The notes below the pieces were generated by a model. It was given only the letters and a program-made list of their open reading frames with translations, made no database searches and had not been told where the DNA came from. The position numbers were made by a program, and so were the translations under genes. Positions 41,092-50,207 of a DNA stretch of 64,000 nucleotides are shown here, in pieces (position 1 is the first letter of the stretch; every line of letters starts with the position of its first letter). The DNA is from Streptomyces zingiberis (GTDB taxonomy: Bacteria; Actinomycetota; Actinomycetes; Streptomycetales; Streptomycetaceae), in assembly GCF_012034935.1 (NCBI RefSeq), contig NZ_JAATEN010000015.1:62001-126000 (forward strand), given 5' to 3'.

Positions 41092-41910
41092 ATGGACTGG
41101 CTGCCCCCCTTCCTCATCCCGATGTCGCAGCCGGCACCGGTCACGGAGGGGGCGGCCGACGTCCCCGACGGGCTCTTCTGGGCCCTCGCCGGGCCGACCG
41201 CGATCGGCTGGGTCCTGACCTACGTGCTGGCCATCCGGCAGGCCGTCGTGGACGGCCGGGTGGGCATCCCCGCCTACATGGTGGCGGTGAACTTCGCCTG
41301 GGAGTTCAGCCTGACCTTCGTGCTGGAGCAGACGCCGACGCAGCGGCAGATCAACGTCCTGTGGCTGATGTTCAACTCGGTCCTGCTGTACCAGGCGCTG
41401 CGGCTCGGCCCGCGCGACTACCCGGCGATGCCGCCGCGCGTCTTCCGGTGGACCTTCGCCGGCCTGCTGGTGTGGGCGGCCCTGCTCGTCGTCGCGGGCG
41501 CGAACGAGTTCCACGACCTCGACGGCATGTACACCGGCATGATCATCCAGGTGCCGCTGAGCGCCGCGTTCCTGCTGATGCTGCGGCGGCGCGGGTCCAG
41601 TGTGGGGCAGTCCCTGCACCTCGCGGTCGCCAAGCTCGTGGGGTCGGTCTTCGCCGGGCTGACGGGTTTCGTCCTCTACCCGTCCCACCACCTTCTCCAG
41701 GTGCTGGTGCCGACCTACGTCGCCCTGGACATCGCCTACCTGGTGCTGCTGCGCAGGACGATGCGGAGGGAGGGACGGCCGCCGTGGTCGCTGCGCGGCC
41801 CGGCGGCGGCCGTCCCCGGGGCTCCGGCGGACACCGCGGGGGTGGGAGCCGGGGCCGGTACCGCGCCGGCCCGGGGCTCCGGCGCCACGTCAGATGACGC
41901 CGCTGCGTAG
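41092..41910 (+). CDS. Integral membrane terpene cyclase, Pyr4/PaxB/DmtA-like
   Basis: A 272-residue polytopic membrane protein with about seven hydrophobic helices. It resembles the small membrane cyclases of meroterpenoid and indole-terpenoid pathways: NFAWEFSLTFV places Glu 71 after Trp in an early helix, and YVALDIAYLVLL puts Asp 213 in the last helix, matching the two acidic residues known to be essential in fungal Pyr4 (E63, D218 as I recall). It would protonate an epoxide to start polyene cyclisation. GAAGGA is five bases before the ATG. Its 3' end overlaps the convergent regulator gene by 21 bp. Residues after 225 are a disordered Ala/Gly/Pro tail. Confidence 0.8.
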   Translation: MDWLPPFLIPMSQPAPVTEGAADVPDGLFWALAGPTAIGWVLTYVLAIRQAVVDGRVGIPAYMVAVNFAWEFSLTFVLEQTPTQRQINVLWLMFNSVLLYQALRLGPRDYPAMPPRVFRWTFAGLLVWAALLVVAGANEFHDLDGMYTGMIIQVPLSAAFLLMLRRRGSSVGQSLHLAVAKLVGSVFAGLTGFVLYPSHHLLQVLVPTYVALDIAYLVLLRRTMRREGRPPWSLRGPAAAVPGAPADTAGVGAGAGTAPARGSGATSDDAAA

Positions 41911-42531
41911 TGCGTAGGCCACCGCGTGGGGCCGGTTGCGCAGGTTGAGCCGGCGGGTGACCCCGAAGACGACCCGCTTGACGGCCCGTTCCGACAGGCA
42001 CATCTTGTCGGCGATCTCGGCGGTGTCCAGGCCCTCCGACATCAGCCGCAGGACACCGATCTCCCGGGGGGTCAGCCCGGAGTTGTGCAGACCGTGCGGC
42101 GAGAGCACCTCCCGCTGCATCCGCTCGACCTGCCGGAGCAGTTCGCCGAGGAGCTGGGCGGGGAGCGCGCCGCCACCGGTGGCGGCGGTCACCACCGCGT
42201 CCTCGATGCGCTTGCTGGTGGCGGCGGCCCGCGGCAGCACCGCGACAACGTTGCACTCGACCGCCATGAAGAGGTCGGCCCGGTCGATCTCGGAGGGGAT
42301 CAGCACCACCGGCACCCGGAGGGTGTTCTTGATCCTGCGCAGGAGGGAGGTCACCTCCACGGTCATCCGCTCCGCGACGACCACGGCGACATCCGCGGGG
42401 TCCGGGCGTTCCTCCGAGACGATCTCGATGTTGGGTGCGGCGCCGAGGTGACCGCTGACGGCCGATTGCGTCAGCGGATCGGGAGCCCGTACCAGTGCCT
42501 TTATCGCACGTGTCGCGGTCTTGGTGGTCAT
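41890..42531 (-). CDS. NarL/LuxR-type regulator with a degenerate receiver domain
   Basis: A 213-residue protein with a receiver-like N-terminal domain and a C-terminal LuxR helix-turn-helix (LTPREIGVLRLMSEGLDTAEIADKMCLSERAVKRVVFGVTRRL). The receiver lacks the usual acidic pair (it reads LVRAPDPL) and the phospho-acceptor Asp after its third strand (DVAVVVAERM), so it is unlikely to be phosphorylated. No kinase gene is adjacent. ATG 42531 follows GGAGG five bases upstream. It is convergent with the cyclase gene, overlapping by 21 bp, and probably regulates the cluster. Confidence 0.87.
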   Translation of the reverse strand: MTTKTATRAIKALVRAPDPLTQSAVSGHLGAAPNIEIVSEERPDPADVAVVVAERMTVEVTSLLRRIKNTLRVPVVLIPSEIDRADLFMAVECNVVAVLPRAAATSKRIEDAVVTAATGGGALPAQLLGELLRQVERMQREVLSPHGLHNSGLTPREIGVLRLMSEGLDTAEIADKMCLSERAVKRVVFGVTRRLNLRNRPHAVAYALRSGVI

Positions 42532-42984
42532 GGTGAACCTCCGGAGGGGGGCGGCGTGTTCGTCGAGGCATTCCGTCGCGATGCCGGACGCGATCGTGGC
42601 AATTCCCGAGCCGAACGGCTGAGTGGCGTGAATGCGCCCGCTCAGCGTGTCCGTAACAGACTTCTGGACCGTCCGGGGTATTCGGGCTGTTCGGGCCGGT
42701 CGCGGGACGGGGCCGGGCAGATGCCCACGCTGCGCCTTTCCGGGCCGTGCATTTCCGGTGAAGCGACGGGACCGCGCCGGTGAACGGCCGTCACCCGAAA
42801 CATCGTTGTCATCCTGTGCATATCCGGCGGTGCGCCGCACTGTGCCAGCACGTGTGAACTCCCCGAGAGTGGCCTGCTAGGGCAGTGACCATCGGAAACG
42901 AACGATGGAATAACCATAGCCGGGCCGACTTTCGGGGAGCCGGGTGATCGAGTCGTTCGTGTTCTCCCGAGGGGAATCCCTCAC
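42532..42984. other. Gene-free region with an operator-like dyad
   Basis: Promoter side of the NarL-type regulator and 3' side of the decayed dxs-ispG gene. A dyad CCATCG-N8-CGATGG occupies 42889-42908 in an AT-richer patch. No supported gene is present. Confidence 0.5.
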
Positions 42985-44171
42985 TCAGCCGGCGACGACG
43001 GTCACACGGCCGCCTCCGGCGGGTTCCACCGTCCCGGCGAGGGCCATGGCCTCTTCGGCGAGGGGCTCGACGATCTTCGATTCCGGGACGGTCCCGATGG
43101 CCTCGCCCTTGACGAAGATGTTCCGGTCCAACTCTCGGCCGAGGGACGTCGCGTCGAGGCGGACCACCGGGTGCGGCCCGCCCCTGGCCGGTCCCGGGGC
43201 GCCGGTGACCGCGCGCTGTTCGGCGATGCCCCCGTCGACGACCCGGTCCGGGAACCGCTCGGCGAAGCCGCGCGGGCCGGCCGGTCGCAGCGTCGCCGCG
43301 GTCAGCGCGACGACGTCCGGCCGGCCGGCGGGCGGCCCGTCACGGGGCCGAGGACCCCGATGCCGTGCAGGGGGCCGGACCGGTCGTTCTCCGCCGGGGC
43401 GTAGCCGCGGTCCTTCCCGGTGACGCGGTGGACGAGGACCGGCTGGTCCAGCCCCGCCGCGAGACGGCAGGCCAGCTCGGTGGCGGCGATGTCGTGTCCG
43501 TCCACCGGGCCGAGGTAGGCGAAGCCCATGGACTCGAAGAGGTTGGGCCCCCGGAGCCGGCAGCGGCGCAGCGCGGCCAGATGCTCGCCGACCCCGCCGA
43601 CCCCGCCGGCCCCGCCGGCTGTGGGGCTGTGGCTGCTGCCGTTGTCGTTGAGGACCACCACCACGGGCTGCCCGCCGCCGCCGAGGGTGTTCATGGCCTC
43701 CCAGGCCGTGCCGCCGGTCAGCGCGCCGTCCCCGATGACCGCGACCACGTGGCGGTGTTCCTCGCCGGTCAGCCGCCGCGCCTCGGCCAGGCCACCGGCG
43801 CAGGAGAGCGAGGTGGAGGCGTGCGGGTTCTCCACGAGGCCGTGCGGGGACTCCGCGCGCGACGGGTGACCGGCGAGCCCTCCGGCCGCGTGGAGCGGGT
43901 CGAAGCCGGACTGCCGGCCGGTGAGGATCGTGTGGACGTCGGCGTGGTGCCCGGTGCCGAACAGGATGTGGTCCGCCGGGGAGTCGAAGACGCGGTGCAG
44001 GGCGATGGTCAGTTCGACCATGCCGAGGGCCGGGCCGAGACGCCCGCCGGTGGCGCGGGCCTTGTCGATCAGGAACTCCCTGATCTCGCGTGCCAGCGCG
44101 GGCAGTTCCTCCGGAGGCAGTTCCTTGAGTTCCTGGGGGCCGGTGACCCGGCCGAGCACACTGGATGACAT
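42985..44171 (-). pseudogene. Decayed dxs-ispG chimera (relic of MEP-pathway genes)
   Basis: Translation from ATG 44171 (preceded by a good GAGGAGGAAC) gives about 290 residues of 1-deoxyxylulose-5-phosphate synthase: FDSPADHILFGTGHH, VVAVIGDGALTGG, VVVLNDNG, YLGPVDGHD and GYAPAENDRSGPLHGIG. Within it roughly 50 residues are missing after the NDNG segment and the catalytic GHLGP is GRLGP. A frameshift near 43318 ends that frame at 43302. The next frame continues dxs homology (PDVVALTAATLRP, FAERFPDRVVDGGIAEQRA, His lost) and then passes directly into the IspG C-terminus (IFVKGEAIGTVPESKIV through VTVVAG, stop at 42985). The second half of dxs and most of ispG are deleted. It cannot encode either enzyme. 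Confidence 0.88.
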
Positions 44172-44636
44172 GTTCCTCCTCGCTCAGCTGGAACGGACGT
44201 CGGCCGTCCGCCGGGCGTCACCGCGCAAGGGCGAGGGGAGATCGAAGGTCACGGTCTCCCGGCGATCTCCCGCTCCTCGACATGGCCCGGCCCGTTCCAC
44301 GATCGCGACGGCCCTCTCGGCCCCGCGCGGAAGGAGCGGGGGCCGGCCGGCGGGGCCCGGCGGACGGCCTCGGTCTCCGCATGTCCGTACGAGCTCCCCT
44401 CCGCCATGGCCAGGACGGTACGGAGGGCGGTCCGCCCGTACCACGGCGGTTCCCACCTTCCGGAACGATGGTGGCCCAGGGAGCGGAGAGGGTCGAGCCC
44501 CGGCGGCACCGGGCCCGCCGAAAGGGCCCACCTGAAAGCACCCACGGGACAGCACCGCGGAACGATCTTGAGTGCGCGGCCCCGGCACAGGTAGGCATGG
44601 ACCCGTTGGTGTGTGCTCGGCGACGGGAGCATCACG
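44172..44636. other. Gene-free divergent region between dxs relic and IclR gene
   Basis: Contains the intact ribosome site of the dxs relic on the minus strand (about 44177-44186) and GGGAG for the IclR gene on the plus strand (44625-44629). I find no additional gene and no clear promoter boxes. Confidence 0.45.
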
Positions 44637-45455
44637 GTGGACGGTGAACGGCATCCTCAGGCGCCACGCCCGGGCGCGGCGGCCGGCACGATCGTGCCGC
44701 CGGCCGGGCCCGGAGCCGTGGGCGGCCCCCTGCGCAAGGCGCTCACCGTGCTCGAAGCGCTGGCGGAGGCGTCGCGGCCGCTGACCCTGTCGGAGCTGTC
44801 ACGCCGGGTCGACCTGCCCAAGTCGACACTGCACCGGCTGATGCGGTCGCTCACCGACATCGGACTCGCCGTCCGGCGCGAGTCGAAATCCTACGAGCTG
44901 GGCAGTTACCTGTCCCGGCTGGCGGCCACGGGCGGCCCCACCGGGGCGCAGCGGCTCAGCTACCCCGTCACGCCCTTTCTGCTCGAACTGTTCCAGCGCA
45001 CCCACCGGATCGTGAGCCTCGGCATCCTGTCGGGGACGAGGGTCCAGCACGTCGGGACCCTCTACGGGCAGGAGCACCTCCGCCTCGCGATGGCGCTGCG
45101 CCGCCCGGTCCCGGCGCACGCGTCCGCGCCGGGCAGACTCCTCCTCGCCCTCTCCCGGCGGGACCCCGCGGAGCTCCTTCCTCCGCCGGCGGGGGCCACC
45201 GGCCCGGCCCGCGCCCGGGCGGACGAGATGCGGCGCGAGTTCGACCGCATCCGGCGGACCGGGCCGGCCTGTGCCCGCAACGAGTGGATCCCCGGCCTGG
45301 TGGAGCTGGCCGCCCCGGTCCGGCTGGGGAAAGCGGGCCCGATGGCCGCGGTCGTCGTCGGTGACACGGGGAACGCCCGGGACCTGCGCGGCGTGACGCG
45401 TTCCCTGCTCGGCACCGTCGACGCCATCGAACAGCAGCTGGCCGACGCCCGCTGA
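44637..45455 (+). CDS. IclR-family transcriptional regulator
   Basis: A 272-residue regulator with an N-terminal winged helix (LRKALTVLEALAEASRPLTLSELSRRVDLPKSTLHRLMRSL) and a C-terminal IclR effector domain (RIVSLGILSGTRVQHV, PVPAHASAPGRLLLA, GLVELAAPVRLGKAGPMAAVVV). IclR proteins typically sense small aromatic or carboxylic acids. The GTG at 44637 is preferred because GGGAG lies seven bases upstream; an in-frame GTG at 44613 is possible. It lies at the right edge of the cluster, divergent from the dxs relic. Confidence 0.88.
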   Translation: MDGERHPQAPRPGAAAGTIVPPAGPGAVGGPLRKALTVLEALAEASRPLTLSELSRRVDLPKSTLHRLMRSLTDIGLAVRRESKSYELGSYLSRLAATGGPTGAQRLSYPVTPFLLELFQRTHRIVSLGILSGTRVQHVGTLYGQEHLRLAMALRRPVPAHASAPGRLLLALSRRDPAELLPPPAGATGPARARADEMRREFDRIRRTGPACARNEWIPGLVELAAPVRLGKAGPMAAVVVGDTGNARDLRGVTRSLLGTVDAIEQQLADAR

Positions 45456-45968
45456 TCAGGCCGCTGGCTCCTGCCCCTGCCCCTGCCCCTGCCCCCTGCC
45501 CCCTGCCCCCTGCCGGGGGAGCCCAGCCGGTGGGGTACTGCCCGCGCGTGATCCCGTCCGGTGGGGAACCGTCCGCTCCCGGGCGGGGCGCCGCCCCCGG
45601 GCCGGTCCGCGCGTCCCGCCCCTGACGTCTGCGCCCCCTGACGTCCCCGCCGCACGATCCGCGCCGCCCGGCCGCCCGGCCGCGCGGCGGGAGGCGCGGG
45701 GCCGGGGCGGGGCGGGGAAGCGGCCGGCCGCCCGACGTCCCCCGCCCGCCGCCCGCCGCCCGCCGCCCGCCCTCGCCCCGATGACCCGCCGCCCCGCCGG
45801 GTCCCGGCCGTCCTCCGCCGGAACGCCCAGGACCTGCGGCGGAGCCGGGGCTGGTTCATATTGCGTACATACGCGCGAAACAAAAGCGGCCGCCCGGGGT
45901 GTTCTCGTTCCTGGTGCCCGGGAGAGCCGTGGCGCCGTACGACGAGTGGGGACGACGGAGGTCTATCG
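45456..45968. other. Gene-free region before the ABC exporter, with simple repeat and palindrome
   Basis: CTGCCC-type hexamers repeat from 45471 to about 45514. The palindrome GCGTA-CA-TACGC at 45863-45874 lies in the only AT-rich patch, about 95 bp before the exporter start, and is the best candidate operator/promoter. No gene is supported. Confidence 0.55.
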
Positions 45969-48900
45969 GTGAGCGGCACGGCGGCGGAGGCGGGGGTCCG
46001 GGGCGGCGGCACGGCCGGGGGGCCGGGCGAGCCCGGCGGTCCGGAGCGCCCGGACCGGCCGGAGGGCCCCGGCAGCCCGGGAGGCCCGGCAGGCTCCGGT
46101 GACGCCGGCCGGCCGGAGGGCCCGCGGGGGCCGGGCGGGGGCCGGGGGGAGCCGGCCGCGCGGGACGAGCCCGGCGCGTCCGGGGAGCCCGCGCGCGGCT
46201 GGGCGCGCCGGCTCACCGGCTACGCCTGGCGCTACCGCCGCAACGTGCTCCTCTCGCTCGGCGCCTCGCTCGGCGGGATGGCCGTCATGGCGCTGGTCCC
46301 GCTGGTCACCAAGCTGATCATCGATGACGTGGTGGTCAGCCACAACCGGCCGATGGGCCCGTGGGTGGCGCTGCTGATCGCCGCCGCCGTCGTCGTCTAC
46401 GTCCTCACCTACGTCCGCCGCTTCTACGGCGGACGGCTCGCGCTCGACGTCCAGCACGATCTGCGGACCGACATGTTCCGCTCCCTGGTCCGGCTGGACG
46501 GGCGGCGCCAGGGTGAGCTCTCCACCGGTCAGGTCGTCGGCCGGGGCACCAGCGACCTCCAGCTGATCCAGGGGCTGCTGTTCATGCTGCCCATGATGAT
46601 CGGCAACATCCTGCTCTTCCTGATCTCGCTCGCCGTGATGGTGTGGCTGTCGCCGCTGCTCACCCTGGTCGCGCTGGCCATGGCCCCGGCCCTGTGGTTC
46701 ATCGCCGACCGCAGCCGCAAGCGCCTCTTCCCCGCCACCTGGTACGCGCAGGGGCAGGCGGCGGCCGTCGCCGGCGTGGTGGACGGGGCCGTCACCGGTG
46801 TCCGCGTGGTCAAGGGGTTCGGGCAGGAGGAGCAGGAGACCGGGAAGCTGCGCGAGGTCAGCCGCAAGCTCTTCGCGGGGCGGATGCGCACCGTCCGGCT
46901 GAACTCCCGCTACACCCCCGCCTTGCAGGCCGTGCCCTCCCTGGCCCAGGTGGCGATGCTCGCGCTGGGCGGCTGGATGGCCACCCGGGGGCAGATCACC
47001 CTCGGCACCTTCGTCGCGTTCTCCACCTACCTCGCCCAGCTCGTCGGCCCGGTGCGGATGCTGACCATGGTGCTCACCGTCGGCCAGCAGGCGCGCGCCG
47101 GCGTCGAGCGGGTGCTGGAGCTGATCGACACCGAGCCCGCCATCCGTGAGCGGCCCGGCGCCCGGGAACTGCCCGCGGACGCGCCCGCGACCGTCGAGTT
47201 CGACCGGGTGACCTTCGGCTACGAGCCCGGCCGCCCCGTCCTGGCGGACTTCTCGCTCCGCATCGGCCAGGGCGAGACCGTGGCCGTCGTCGGCGCCTCC
47301 GGCAGCGGCAAGTCCACCCTTTCCCTGCTGCTGCCCCGCTTCTACGACGCGACGGACGGCGCCGTGCGCGTCGGCGGGCACGACGTCCGCGAGCTGACGT
47401 TCGACTCGCTGCGGGCCGCCGTGGGCCTCGTCCCCGAGGACAGCTTCCTCTTCTCCGACACCGTCCGCGCCAACATCGCCTACGGGCGCCCCGACGCCAC
47501 CGACGAGCAGGTCCGCGCCGCCGCGCGCGCCGCCATGGCCGACGGTTTCATCGAGGCGCTCCCCGAGGGGTACGACACCAAAGTCGGCGAGCAGGGCCTC
47601 ACCCTCTCCGGCGGGCAGCGCCAGCGGGTCTCCTTGGCCCGCGCCATCCTCACCGATCCCCGGCTGCTCGTCCTGGACGACGCCACCTCCGCCGTCGACG
47701 CCCGCGTGGAACACGAGATCCACGAGGCGCTGCGCGGGGTGATGGCCGGCCGCACGACGCTTCTCATCGCGCACCGCCGCTCCACCCTCGCCCTCGCCGA
47801 CCGGATCGCCGTCCTGGACCGCGGCCGGCTGTCGGACGCCGGCACCCACGAGGAGCTGGAGCGGCGCTCCCCGCTCTACCGGCGGCTGCTCACCGACCCC
47901 GACGAGCTGGGCGGCGTCGACCGCGACCCGGTGGCCGGGCTGCGGCGGGACGCCCCCGGGACGGAGACGGCCCGGGCCGGGACCGAGCGCGAGCCGGACT
48001 TCGAGGCCGAGCTGGACGCCGAGGCGGAGATGGGCGCCGAGCCGGTCAGTGCCCACCGGCGGGTCCCGGAGCGGGTCACCCCCGAGCTGTGGCGGCGCGC
48101 CGAGGAGACCGCCCGGACGGAGGAATCGGAGGGGCCGGAGGGCCCGGAGAAAACGGAGGGGTCGGGGGGAACGGCGAAGGCGGGCCCGGCGCGGGCCGGC
48201 GCCGGCCGCCCCGCCCCGGCCCCGGCGGGCGGCCCCGGGATCGCCGCCGCGATGGCCGGGATGCCCGCCACCCCGGAGCTGCTGGCGAAGGTCGCCGCGC
48301 TGCCGCCCGCCACGGACACCCCGGACGTGGACGAGGAACGCGCCGCCCAGCCCGAACGCGAGTACGGGCTGCGCCGGCTGCTGCGCGGCTTCGGCCGCCC
48401 CCTGCTGCTGGCCCTCGGACTGGTCACCGTGGACGCGGGGGCCGGGCTGCTGCTGCCGATCCTCATCCGGCACGGCATCGACGACGGCGTGCAGCGGCTG
48501 GCGCTCGGCGCGGTGTGGGCGGCCTCGGGGCTGGCGCTGCTCGTCGTCCTCGCCCAGTGGGCGGCGCAGGCCGGGGAGGTGAGGATGACCGGCCGCACCG
48601 GCGAACGCATCCTCTACAGCCTCCGCGTCAAGATCTTCGCGCAGCTCCAGCGGCTCGGGCTCGACTACTACGAGCGCGAGCTGACCGGCCGGATCATGAC
48701 CCGGATCACCACCGACGTCGACGCCCTCTCCACCTTCCTCCAGACCGGCCTGGTCACCGCGCTGGTCTCCCTGGTGACCTTCTCCGGCATCCTCGTCGTG
48801 CTGTTCGTCCTCGACGTCGAACTGGCGCTGGTGGTCTTCGCGACGCTGCCCCTGCTGGCGGTGGGCACCGTGTTCTTCCGGCGGCGCAGCGTCGCGGCGT

Positions 48901-50117
48901 ACGAGCTGGCGCGGGAGCGGGTCAGCGCCGTCAACGCCGATCTCCAGGAGGGGGTCGCCGGACTCCGCATCGTCCAGGCGTTCCGCCGCGAGGGGGACGG
49001 CGTCCGCCGCTTCACCGAGCGCAGCGACGGCTACCGGCGGGCGCGGGTGCGCGGCCAGTTCCTGATCTCCGTCTACTTCCCGTTCGTGCAGCTCCTGGCG
49101 TCCGTGGCGGCGGCGGCCGTGCTGATGGTGGGCGCGGGCCGGGTGGCCGAGGGCACCCTCACGGCCGGGGCGCTCGTCGCCTACCTGCTCTACATCGACC
49201 TGTTCTTCGCCCCCGTGCAGCAGCTCTCCCAGGTGTTCGACGGCTACCAGCAGGCGACCGTCTCGCTCGGCCGCATCCAGGAGCTGCTGCGCGAGCGGAC
49301 GAGCACGCCGGCGGCGGCCCGTCCGCTGCCCGTGCGGTCGCTGCGCGGCGAGATCGCCTTCGACGGCATCCGGTTCCGCTACACCACGGAGGACGGGCCC
49401 GGGGCGGGGGACGGGCCGAAGGAGGCGCTGTCCGGGGTCGACCTGCGGATCCCGGCCGGGCAGACCGTCGCCTTCGTCGGCGAGACCGGCGCGGGGAAGT
49501 CCACCCTCGTCAAGCTGGTCGCCCGGTTCTACGACCCCACCGAGGGCGCCGTGCGCGTGGACGGCACGGATCTGCGCGAGCTGGACCTGGCCCGGTACCG
49601 GCACCGGCTGGGCGTCGTCCCGCAGGAGTCGTACCTCTTCCCCGGTACGGTGCGGGACGCGATCGCCTACGGCCGGCCGGACGCCACCGACGCCGAGGTG
49701 GAGGCGGCGGCGCGGGCCGTCGGCGCGCACGACATGGTCGCCTCGCTGGACGGCGGCTACCTCCACGAGGTCACCGAGCGGGGCCGCAACCTCTCGGCCG
49801 GACAGCGGCAGTTGATCGCGCTGGCCCGCGCCGAGCTGGTCGACCCCGACGTCCTCCTGCTCGACGAGGCCACCGCCGCCCTGGACCTGGCGACGGAGGG
49901 ACTGGTCAACCAGGCGACGGACCGGCTGGCCGGGCGCCGGACCACGCTGGTGGTGGCCCACCGCCTCACCACCGCGGCCCGCGCCGACCGGGTCGTCGTC
50001 CTGGACGGCGGTCGGGTCGTGGAGGACGGCACCCACGCCGAACTGCTCGCCGCCGGCGGCCGCTACGCCCGGCTGTGGCGCACCTTCACCGGGGTCCCGG
50101 AGGCCGCCGCCGTGTGA
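45969..50117 (+). CDS. Fused two-half ABC exporter (TMD-NBD-TMD-NBD)
   Basis: A 1382-residue type IV exporter with both halves in one chain. An 80-residue Pro/Gly-rich N-terminus precedes TMD1. NBD1 has Walker A GASGSGKST (Lys 448), LSGGQRQR and Walker B LLVLDDATS, where Asp 571 replaces the catalytic Glu. A disordered Glu/Pro/Ala linker (about 655-790) leads to TMD2. NBD2 has GETGAGKST (Lys 1177), LSAGQRQL and LLLDEATA (Glu 1300). One ATP site is thus degenerate and one consensus, as in heterodimeric exporters. It probably exports a hydrophobic compound. GTG 45969 follows GGAGG. It may serve the adjacent cluster, but linkage is unproven. Confidence 0.93.
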   Translation: MSGTAAEAGVRGGGTAGGPGEPGGPERPDRPEGPGSPGGPAGSGDAGRPEGPRGPGGGRGEPAARDEPGASGEPARGWARRLTGYAWRYRRNVLLSLGASLGGMAVMALVPLVTKLIIDDVVVSHNRPMGPWVALLIAAAVVVYVLTYVRRFYGGRLALDVQHDLRTDMFRSLVRLDGRRQGELSTGQVVGRGTSDLQLIQGLLFMLPMMIGNILLFLISLAVMVWLSPLLTLVALAMAPALWFIADRSRKRLFPATWYAQGQAAAVAGVVDGAVTGVRVVKGFGQEEQETGKLREVSRKLFAGRMRTVRLNSRYTPALQAVPSLAQVAMLALGGWMATRGQITLGTFVAFSTYLAQLVGPVRMLTMVLTVGQQARAGVERVLELIDTEPAIRERPGARELPADAPATVEFDRVTFGYEPGRPVLADFSLRIGQGETVAVVGASGSGKSTLSLLLPRFYDATDGAVRVGGHDVRELTFDSLRAAVGLVPEDSFLFSDTVRANIAYGRPDATDEQVRAAARAAMADGFIEALPEGYDTKVGEQGLTLSGGQRQRVSLARAILTDPRLLVLDDATSAVDARVEHEIHEALRGVMAGRTTLLIAHRRSTLALADRIAVLDRGRLSDAGTHEELERRSPLYRRLLTDPDELGGVDRDPVAGLRRDAPGTETARAGTEREPDFEAELDAEAEMGAEPVSAHRRVPERVTPELWRRAEETARTEESEGPEGPEKTEGSGGTAKAGPARAGAGRPAPAPAGGPGIAAAMAGMPATPELLAKVAALPPATDTPDVDEERAAQPEREYGLRRLLRGFGRPLLLALGLVTVDAGAGLLLPILIRHGIDDGVQRLALGAVWAASGLALLVVLAQWAAQAGEVRMTGRTGERILYSLRVKIFAQLQRLGLDYYERELTGRIMTRITTDVDALSTFLQTGLVTALVSLVTFSGILVVLFVLDVELALVVFATLPLLAVGTVFFRRRSVAAYELARERVSAVNADLQEGVAGLRIVQAFRREGDGVRRFTERSDGYRRARVRGQFLISVYFPFVQLLASVAAAAVLMVGAGRVAEGTLTAGALVAYLLYIDLFFAPVQQLSQVFDGYQQATVSLGRIQELLRERTSTPAAARPLPVRSLRGEIAFDGIRFRYTTEDGPGAGDGPKEALSGVDLRIPAGQTVAFVGETGAGKSTLVKLVARFYDPTEGAVRVDGTDLRELDLARYRHRLGVVPQESYLFPGTVRDAIAYGRPDATDAEVEAAARAVGAHDMVASLDGGYLHEVTERGRNLSAGQRQLIALARAELVDPDVLLLDEATAALDLATEGLVNQATDRLAGRRTTLVVAHRLTTAARADRVVVLDGGRVVEDGTHAELLAAGGRYARLWRTFTGVPEAAAV

Positions 50118-50119
50118 CC

Positions 50120-50162
50120 GGAGGGGCCACGCGCCGGCCGCCGGGCCGCGCGTGGCCCCTCC
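50120..50162. terminator. Strong hairpin terminator after the ABC exporter
   Basis: A perfect 14-bp stem (50120-50133 with 50149-50162, GGAGGGGCCACGCG and complement) begins three bases after the stop codon. The 15-nt loop is itself GC-rich. Confidence 0.85.
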
Positions 50163-50207
50163 GCTCCCGCCCAGCCCGCGGCAACGGCCCCGGCCTGCTG
50201 TTCTGTT

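Noticed and set aside
42985..43167. A small independent protein of 60 residues ending in VTVVAG
   Set aside because: The sequence matches the IspG C-terminal tail and is in frame with a dxs fragment upstream; it is a remnant rather than a gene.
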